Source: Vanilla planifolia (Eukaryota; Streptophyta; Magnoliopsida; Asparagales; Orchidaceae). Taken from it: DNA of 64,000 bases. Both the position numbers and the translations under genes were made by a program. Below are positions 54,901 to 64,000 of the stretch, piece after piece. The stretch's first letter is position 1, and every line of letters begins with the position of its first letter. The stretch is from the NCBI GenBank assembly GCA_023846275.1, contig CM043872.1:26147670-26211669 (forward strand), read 5' to 3'. The notes under the pieces were generated by a model that searched no databases, had not been told where the DNA came from, and was given only the letters and a program-made list of their open reading frames with translations.

Positions 54901-56185
54901 GTGTCTAAATTAATGCCTATAACATAGAGATGCTTAATTGACTATTAAAAAATATAAAAAGATATTATGTACTAATTAATGTTAGATGACGTGTGTGATA
55001 TTTTAAAATTATTCAAAAATTGACTTTCTAAAGTTGCATTATAGATTATTAAGTTGAGTAGATGACAACACCTTAAGCAAAAATAAAATAAAATCTTACA
55101 AAATAATTTTTGTCATATCTAATTTCATATATATAAAATATAAACTTAATATAAATTCTATTTGGAGTATTTTAATAGAAAAGATAAACTCTAATTTTAG
55201 ATTACTACATAGAAAATAAAAGTTGCTGAAATATGGGCACCTTTGTAGCAATAATGCCTTTTAGTTCCGAAGGTGTTCTAGTTTGGAGCACCAAAGATAG
55301 AAAAGAACGATGTGATGATGATTTGGGTTAGTTGAAAATTTTAAGGTTTTGGTAGAAGCAAGAATGTTTTTCATTACCAACTCCCCTGATGGAAGATCTC
55401 TCATCTTCAATCATTTTCTCTCACGAGATAATTTCTTGCCGACTCTACTGGTGGAAAGTCTCTCAGCTTCGATATTTGTCTCTCACAAGAAAAGTTGGAG
55501 ACTCTCTAATTAGGGTTGGACGCATACACTTTGTTCGTGTAGGTAGAGACAAACAAAATAAAGTTTGTTCCATCATTTTTATTCTACAGCCTTATAGGCA
55601 TATCTATTTACAGAGATCTCAAAGATTCATTAATAATATTTTTACAAAATAAGAAAAAAATAAAAATTAATTGAATTAAGTTGCTCCCAAAATAGTTTTA
55701 TATTTTGGGCGGTGGTAATGATGAGCACCAAAATAGCATACTTTGAAACGAAGAGCCGAGTGGCAATGTAGAGCTGCTTATTGATTTTTTCTGAAGTGGG
55801 GGTCAGGCAAAATGGTTCAATAGGACTGGCAGGTTGGTAGACGTCATCTCAGATTGTCACGGGTCGACGTAGGTAACCAGTGGATACAGTTTGAGCATGG
55901 GTCAAATAGTGTTCTTGCGTCAATTGGGTCATGCATACTGTAGTAAATGCTGACGGTGATGTTAATAGGCAACAAAATTAATAAAAAAATTAATTTTAAG
56001 ACATTTTAATATAATTTTTAGTCAAATTTTATGCTGATAGATTTATGAAACTAGTGCAACAACTACAGATGTATGCTTTTGAACTAATGTTAGACATTCC
56101 TATTTTAGGAACTAGTTCTCTTTGCTTGGAAAAGAATAATGTTTTCGTTACTTTTTCTTATTCAAATTTTTTGTAAAATTAAATG
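51936..56185. other. Intergenic AT-rich region
   Basis: Low-complexity AT sequence without a supported gene. At about 55390-55500 a ~62-bp unit (tggaagatctctcatcttc / tggaaagtctctcagcttc) is repeated inside a plus-strand open frame of 87 codons with no known domain. A GC-richer patch (about 55790-55950) follows and is not recognised. Confidence 0.55.
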
Positions 56186-56209
56186 TTTTATTTTATTTTA
56201 TTTTATTTT
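56186..56209. repeat. TTTTA microsatellite
   Basis: Four to five units of TTTTA in intergenic sequence. Confidence 0.9.
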
Positions 56210-57934
56210 CTTTTATCAATATTCTTAAAAGGATTATCACAAAGTCTCTTTCTCAAGACTATCTCCATCTCATTCACTTTTATTTACTTAATATATTTTA
56301 GTTGTTCTTTATTATCAAATAAAACTTTTAACCAAATGAATGATAAAATCTATCCTTAACATCAATTTCTTTATTTGAGCTCTTATTGATAATTTCATCT
56401 CATAACTCCTTAGAATAGTGTCTTATGAAAAATTTGCACTTTGGTTTGCTGATGTTCATCTTCACATCCAAACTCTAGAGTTAAAGTACATTAAGTTCTA
56501 TGTGTGACATCCACATCTCACTATGTTAAGAGTAAAATTTGTATAATCTCATTACAAAATATTGTGTAATTGAGGTCATGCTACAAGCTGATGTGATTAT
56601 TTGAATATTTTAATGTGAAATATATGTACATTTGTGGTATGATGATGGTATTTTTTTGTGTGCAAAGAAATTTGAGAACTTGTGAATTTTGGTACCTCTC
56701 CAATTGCATGCTAAATGGAAAGGATTTCTTAATGATGATTTGGGCATAAAATTTTGAAGAGATTGTTCTGAGAAACTTATTAGTATGCAATTTGAAATTT
56801 TTGAAACTTATTCAAAATTTTTAAAATGTTTGAATAATGTAAATCATACTTGTAGAATTTATAAACTAATACTAAAATTGTTTGATTAACTAAAGGGATT
56901 TTATCCCTTGAGCCTACAAAGAAATGATTGTGAAACCTTTGATGTAGATGAGCTAATTTAGTCATATAGCTTTTTTCTTATTTATTTTGTACTTTTATTT
57001 GATTATAGTTTGTAAATAGCCACATATATAAGATCTTCATGTATTTTTTATTCTTTTTTACATATTTGATTATTTTTTAATTTTTTTATTAGTAAGGGTA
57101 GTTTCTTTATTTTGTTTTAAAATCGATATATAATCTTGTAATCTAGCTAAATCCATGTAATTAAATTTAAAAAGGAGTGAAGATTGTTTTCTTGACAATG
57201 TATTTTGCAACTTTGGTTTCTTTTATCATATATGTGTACACATAGTTAAGTTATCATCTAGATTAATTCATGTTACTATCTAAATATATTAAATTACAAT
57301 TTAAATCTATCTTTACTGTTGTTGTCATCTTCACTGTCACAATATTCCACATTAGATCTCACTATAAGATTCACTTATTCCTATTCTCCATTAATGCTCG
57401 TACAAGAGCTTAATTAAGTTCTATCTAGAAGTTTCTCCCACCTTTTAAATCTTGGTATTAGAACCCTTTTATGGTGCTCCAACTACCACAAGGATCCATT
57501 AATATTTGATATTAGAGTTCCTTCATAATGTTCGAACCATCAAGACGACCCATCATTATCAATTTAAATAAATAAATAAAAGATAATAAAAATAAATTAA
57601 AAAAATTGAAAGTATATATACAATATAACAAAATAAATAGAGTAAAATTGAGGAAAAATATAATAAAATAAGATTTAAAATATTTTAAAAAAATAGCAAT
57701 AGTAAGGAAAATATAAAGTTAGAATTAGAAAGTGTTTGAAAAAGCTTATGATGGCAAATATTAATGGTTTATTGCATGTTTGATATGAATTGAGTGTCTT
57801 TAAAAAGATAAACATTAAGTAATTATTCATTGAAGGGGATAATATAAACATTCATGTGCACGTATGCTATTGTAGAAAATTTTTATAAGAAAATTCGATA
57901 ATTTATGGCGTAATAATTTATTACCATTTTAGAT
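56210..57934. other. Intergenic, nothing recognised
   Basis: AT-rich sequence. Short minus-strand open frames at 56581-56965 have no family resemblance. Confidence 0.5.
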
Positions 57935-59315
57935 ATTTTTTATTTATTTTAGTAATTATTGATATGTTATTATCATTAGTTATATTTATATTATTATATT
58001 TATGTTATTATACTTTTGTTCTATTATGACATGACAATAATATAAAATGGGTTATAATATTTTAAAATACATACACAGTTGTTTTGATATGATGTGACAT
58101 TATTTGGACCTATACCTTGAGATACATGAAATAAAAGAGTAAAATAATTTTATTTCCATGATATTATCCTTATAACTTAGTTTTGTTGTTGTGTAATGTC
58201 AAATAATTCAAGTGAGGTTGCCTTTGTAAGATTGCCATATTAATTGGTTGAATATCAGTTGAGGTCATTAGATATTTATTATTTCTTGTAATTATTATCG
58301 TGTTAAGTTTATTTATTGAGAATATTTTTTCATTAGTATTATATCACGAGTCACACATCTACGACACCACAAGATCACGGAATAAACATTATAAAGGCGG
58401 ATAATACTCTAATAAGAATGGGTAAATAATTTATATGGAGTATAATTTAGTGATATATTTATTCTAATATATGTGTGTTTGGATGAAATTTACATTATTT
58501 TTTGCCTGAATAACATATCTTGATAGAAAAATATGACATTTTTTGTTGGTTTGAAAATTTTGGATTTTGTTGTATTGTTTAGGTTATGATATGGAGTGCC
58601 ATCTTTAGTCTTATTGTTAAGTCCCACCTAGCGTTTTATGTCCTTGACTTTTAAGGATCATTGGAAAACTTGTTCTTATGTGAACTATGTGAGGCTCAAT
58701 TTTCTCCAACGAGAGTGTTGGCAAACTTTTGAGAGTTGTAGTTATTATACTGTTTTGCTTTACACACACTTTGAAATCATAAGATCGTCATCTCCGATAA
58801 GAGGTTTTGACCAAGGATCTAACAAGCAAGGAAAATTGAATAAGAGAACTTCATTACAAATTCAGTTAGGCAATCTACTAACTTGTGATATAATATATTA
58901 TTATTATATTATATATCACTTGTGTCTATTTAACATTCTTATTTAGGAAATATAATAAGTTATTAACATTTTTTACATTAGTGATGTTATAATTTTTAAA
59001 CCTTTATCTTATCATGACATGATATGATAATAAATAGACTATAAAATATAAAAATACATATACATTGGCTATAACATCATTAAATATAATTTAGATATAT
59101 ACCTTGTGGCACAAAGAATAAACTTATATATACCTCTTTTCCTTTGATATTATTCTTTGTATAAGGTTATCCTTTTATAGATGACATGACCTCACATGAT
59201 TTAAATGAGGTTACCCATATACATCTATCTAACGCCACTAATATTGTGTGTAGGGTACATAGTCTATGTTTCCCCATTATATTGGTTAATCGTCAACTAA
59301 GGCCATTAGATTTTT
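57935..59315. repeat. Diverged direct repeat pair, offset ~1 kb
   Basis: The left copy (about 57935-58290) and the right copy (about 58890-59315) share, in order: tatgacatgac / catgacatgat, aaaatacata, atataccttg / ctataccttgag, gatattat, aatgaggtta / aagtgaggttg, and ttggtt...tca.t.aggtcattagat. About 600 bases separate them. The layout could be LTRs of a small dead element, but no primer-binding site or TG..CA ends were found. Confidence 0.5.
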
Positions 59316-60149
59316 TTTATGCACAGGATAAATATCAAGGGAAATCCAATCATGTACTGAATAAACCATGGTAAAATTAAGTGTAAATGCAAGTTCGTAG
59401 CTTTAGCTATTATCATTATTTGCATTCATCTAGTATCTTACATGAACATGGTTTTTCATGGTACCTTCATATAAACCTGATTGGTTGAAATGGTAATGCA
59501 CCTTTTACGAGCAACTTGACTTTGGATCCTATGATATTTTCTATGGTTAAACATATTGGAGAAATTTTGAGATATGTTACCAAGTAGAAGAGACCTCTAC
59601 AATAAGATAAAACTATATTAATTTGACACGATATCACCATAGTGAATATTATAATATTATAATATAGTATTAGAGCTAACCTTCTCTAGTTTAATGTGGT
59701 TCAAGAGTGAATCAAATGAAAACTGATAGACATATAATACCTGACATGCTACCCAAGACAGATGAAAGAAACAAGGAAACATCCAAAGTGTAGGAGTCAA
59801 GAGGGTAAATAGTTCTATATTGATTATAAGAGAAATCATGAGTACCATAAGTAACGTAATAATCTTTAAATGATGTGACTAATATTTTGTAAGCATTTGG
59901 GCTTCAATCTAATAAGAATTCCATGATTAAATATGTTATAGTTAAAAAAATTTTGAAACATATGACTAAGTGAGAAATGATCCTTTGATAAGAACAAAAC
60001 CTGATTGATTTATGATAATACCTAAACAATAAAAATTAGGATGTTACAACTAATAAAAAAGTTACTACTTTAGATTCCCTTTGTTTTTAAGCTTGTTGCT
60101 ACAAAACCACGAATCCTTTATATAAAAGACCTTTCCTATATGATCACTC

Positions 60150-60810
60150 TTTGGTAAACTTCTTCATCTTTAGCATGCTTAGCCATAGAGCTCTTTTAAA
60201 ATCTAAGTCCCAATTACCCCCAAATGTTTCCTGCCACTTCGAGGCTTACGACTTTATTTTTAAAGCTCGGGAATTATCTCTCCACAAGTGGAGCTTATTT
60301 ATCTCCTCCACTAGAAACATATTATGAGCCATTTTTTACTTAAGGACTCCCCTCTCTAGGATATCACATGACAATTACTCTTCGTCCTTTTTTATCATTG
60401 GTGTTCTGGCCTACTAGCTTCCTCTTGGATTATACTTGAGCTATATCAAATAAGAGGGGTATTGTTATGATACCTTATTGTAATATCCCAAGCTTCACGA
60501 TGAGTTCTTGAATTAATTCAATCTGATTTTTTTCTTCACATATGAGTCATTCTTGCATTTCACCCATCCCTAAACTTCTCTAACTTCAACATGCTTAACC
60601 ATGATGATCTAATGGGACCCAAACCCTAATTGCATCTAAAAGGTCGTTAACAATTTTAAGGCTTATAATTTTCTTATAAAGCTCGTGATCTGTCCTCCTA
60701 TAATTGATGAAAAACTTATTAATTTATGTACCTCTTCACTTCGAAGCTTGCCAAAAACATATCCTTATTTGATGATTCCCTTCTCTAAGTTATTATCAAA
60801 TGATTCCCTT
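60150..60810. repeat. Weak direct repeat pair, offset ~420 bp
   Basis: The copies at about 60160-60390 and 60580-60800 share 'catgctta.ccat', 'taaggcttataa / gaggcttacgac', 'taaagctcg', 'cttattaattta / cttatttat' and 'gattccct / gactcccct'. The wording (GC-richer, with ccaagcttcacgatgag between copies) resembles plant LTR sequence. Heavily diverged. Confidence 0.4.
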
Positions 60811-63800
60811 CTTTATTTTCTAGAATTATCTTTGAAAATTATTGAATAGATTCATCTTAGTCTAAACATTAATTAGGTTGCAAATCCTTTAATTATAATT
60901 ATGATAATTATTAGATTTTATGGTATTTATAAGTGTAGTCTTAACTTTGAGTGAATCTATCTTAAAACTCTTGAGTGAAAATGAAGAAAGTGTTTTTTTA
61001 ATCTCTATAATCTACGCAAATACAATTTGTTTTGATTCTTAAATTAAACTTCTAAGAACTACTTTATTAGTGTACTAAAATAGTTTTGTTATCATTCTTA
61101 ATCTATTAATAATTAAATAAAACAAAATAATTTGTTTTTATTTATTTAAAAATATTTTAGTTAACTTAAATATGTCCAAACCACCTCATTTTTATTACTT
61201 TTTTTAGCAAACTATATTTTAAAAGATTTAACAATTAAATCATAAATATCACCTTACTAAAGAAATTAATATTGAAATTAATATATTTAATATTACTACA
61301 AATTAAAAATTAGATTGATTAAAAGGTGAAATAGCATAATACATAATTGCTAGATAAGATATTACATTAATAATAATTCAAGTTAAAAAAAGGTGATTCT
61401 AATATAATGAAATATTTGAATTTATTTAAATAGTTAATAATTAGGACTAACCATCTTGATCAGAATAGATAATTAGCTAAAAATTTTTATTTTAGGACAG
61501 GAAAAAAGATTAAAAGGATAATTGGGTTGCATTACTCTTGAGTGCTTAAAGATACTTGTGACAAATTTGCCTTCTTGATTTAAAACTTAAAAAACTCAAA
61601 AATATCTTTAAAAATTATCTTTGGAATGATGCTAAAATTTGTCATAAATCTAATATGATTGAACATAAAAGTTATTAGCTTGAGTATATCTTGAAATTTG
61701 AGAAGAATAATAAGTGGAATAATAATAAAAAATAGAAATTATTTTTCTTGTTAATAACAAAAAAAATTGAGGATAAGGAGATTGATTTTTAAAAAATGAA
61801 CCTATTCTTGATAGGCATTAAAGCGTAAAGAAAAAAATTGACTTAAAACAAAAAACATTAACCAATGACCTAAACATGAAAATTTTTAAAATATTTCAGA
61901 TACATATATGCATAATATTACTTTTTTATGTTAATCTGAAAATAATTTTTATTGAAAACTTAATTTAATTAATTAAAATATTAGATCTAATAATTAAAAT
62001 ATGTTTGAATTAATGAAACAAATTGAGTCTCTAAAAAATTTTATAAAAGTGAAATTTGTTAATGTATATTTATTTAGATGGTTATAACTTTTCATAATTT
62101 AAAAATTTTGATGGCAACATATTTGATTATTTAGAAACATGAGTACTTTTACATATGTTACTAATTTTTCTTCATATATATTTCACTAAAATATCTTCGT
62201 TGTTGAATTTTCTCTAATTTACAAAGAAGTAATGTATAAAAAATTTAGTGATGAACTTTGCTAGTGACAGATCAGGTGAATTATTTTTAATGTTTCTTAG
62301 CAAAAAAATCATGAATATTATCTTTTATTTGATATTATTGTTATAAGTTTCTTTGTTTTTGTTTAATTTTTAGATATATTGAAAGGACCATCTCTCATCT
62401 TATGTCTTAGAAAGACCTATTAAACTTAATGTTGAATTTGATGAAGATATACCTAGCGTACAATTCTATTGGAAAACGCTTTCTTTTAATATGGAGGTCT
62501 AATATATGATAGGAACCATCAAAAGATCATATATAATCAATCCAATAGGCTATATATGTTTTTTGTTTGATTATATTAGATGAACCCAAATAACAATAAT
62601 GATAATAGTTAAAACCATGAACTTGCTTTTAAATTTGATTATATATTTTATTTTCTTACTTATTTATTTTTTGTATATCTAATTAGTTTTGTATTTTTTA
62701 TTAGCAATGATATTTTTATCATTTTATTTTTAAGTTTATGTTTAGTTCTATAATCTATTCAAAGCCATGTTAATGAATTAAAAAAAGAAATGAAATTAGT
62801 TTATTTGGTATATCTTTTACAACTATGCCTTAAAAGAAGATTTAGTTTTCAACAAGTTACATTATGAAAATATCTAAATTACGATTCACATATATCTCTG
62901 CAATCACCATCATCTTTATCATCTCCATTTTTCACCAAACATCTCATTGGAAGATTCACACTTGTCCCTTCTCTGATGATTTTTGTGACAAATCTTATTT
63001 GATATCTAGCTACACAGTTCCTCTTGTCTATTCTTTATTAGAATGATAACATGAGAGAGTGGAGAAAAGGAGCATTGTGAGTAGTGAAGGAAGGCCTTGG
63101 TTTTCAGTTGTAGTTAACTAAGAAAGGGCTTAAAATAATTATTATGGAGTTTTAGTGTAACTTGGGAAGAAGAAAAACTTGAAAAAAGATAGAGTTTTTT
63201 TGATAAAAGAGAATTGGATTTTGGATTTTACAAAAAAGCTACTAAATGTATGTTCTTATCAAGTGTCTCTTTCATTGGATTGTTATTGTGTTACTCTTTT
63301 GTGTCTCACATACTGTACAATAGATTCTCATGTATCATACATTCTATTTAAGCAAATCACATGTTAAGAAATTATGGATGGCATACCAAGCAGAAAGTTT
63401 ATGACTAACGCATTTTAGCGACCACTAAGTGGCTCTTATTGGATTTTGGTTTAAGAAATCATCATTTGTTTTCATATAATCATACTGAAATCAAATCTTT
63501 GTTCTTTTGAAATCAATTAACAATATAAAAATTATTATTTACAACTATTAAAAATATTATTTTTTTATTACTTTTAAAAATCTTACATACACACAATATC
63601 AATTATTTTATATGTATTTTTTCTCATATAAATAAAACTTGTAAATAATATTTTTCTTGACAAATTATTATCTTTTATGATATGTTATCATAAGTTAGAT
63701 TTTATTTCTCTTTTGTAACCCTAATAGTGCCTTGTTTTGACTTAAAATGATTAAGCTAAAATAGATATAAGCCAATTGACATAGACTCGATGGTAAAAGT

Positions 63801-64000
63801 ATGTAATATAATATAAAGTAAGAAAATTTTTGTTAATTACATGTATGTTTTATAATATAAATATTATAAATTAATAAAATACATATTATCTTTATTTTTT
63901 TATTTATTTAAAACTCAATTTTCTTTTTGAGAAATCATGTTAACTTTTTAACTCTTTCATCTTTTGTGCAACATGAATAATTTATTTTAGCTAACCCAAT
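60811..64000. other. Non-coding right edge
   Basis: AT-rich sequence without a supported gene. One plus-strand frame (62864-63046, 60 codons) starts with a hydrophobic stretch (ISAITIIFIISIF) like a signal peptide and has two cysteines. It has no recognised family and is probably chance. Confidence 0.5.

Noticed and set aside
62864..63046. 60-codon frame with a signal-peptide-like start and two cysteines
   Set aside because: Too short, without a conserved cysteine pattern or recognisable promoter. Hydrophobic starts arise easily in AT-rich DNA.

Overview
This is nuclear DNA of a flowering plant. It is AT-rich, the genes are split by GT..AG introns, most of the space is non-coding, and worn retrotransposon fragments are scattered through it. 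Three protein-coding genes can be supported. The cullin-1 sequence has a rice-like wording at several points (start [13 protein letters not shown], internal KKAEKKDIVGLQEQVF). From memory of the family this hints at a non-grass monocot, but that is inference without an alignment.

Left third (about 1-20.9 kb, minus strand): an almost complete CUL1 gene, the scaffold of SCF ubiquitin ligases. Eighteen coding exons (20454 down to 4631) join without a frame break and give 711 residues. The last exon of about 33 residues, the end of the winged-helix domain, was not found in the 4.6 kb left of exon 18. Either it lies beyond the left edge behind a long intron, or this copy is truncated. A decayed LINE with a tandemly duplicated reverse-transcriptase segment sits at about 1-1.9 kb. 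Two CUL1 introns exceed 5 kb.

Middle (about 21-44.7 kb, plus strand): a gypsy-like gag fragment lies upstream of a 156-residue coiled-coil protein gene of unknown function. Its seven coding exons (26215-44612) spread 471 coding bases over 18.4 kb. Introns 4 and 6 (5.3 and 12.2 kb) hold a short non-autonomous LTR element with a recognisable primer-binding site (32669-34679), a gypsy pol fragment, and a diverged duplication of about 1.1 kb.

Right third (about 44.7-64 kb): a five-exon type-A cytokinin response regulator (minus strand, 51624-50498) with an odd hydrophobic C-terminus. It is followed by about 12 kb of AT-rich sequence with diverged direct repeats and microsatellites and no convincing gene.

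The three genes are independent transcription units, not a pathway cluster. CUL1 serves hormone-linked protein degradation and the response regulator serves cytokinin signalling, but nothing in the layout links them. No tRNA, rRNA, CRISPR array, organelle insert or novel multi-gene system was recognised.
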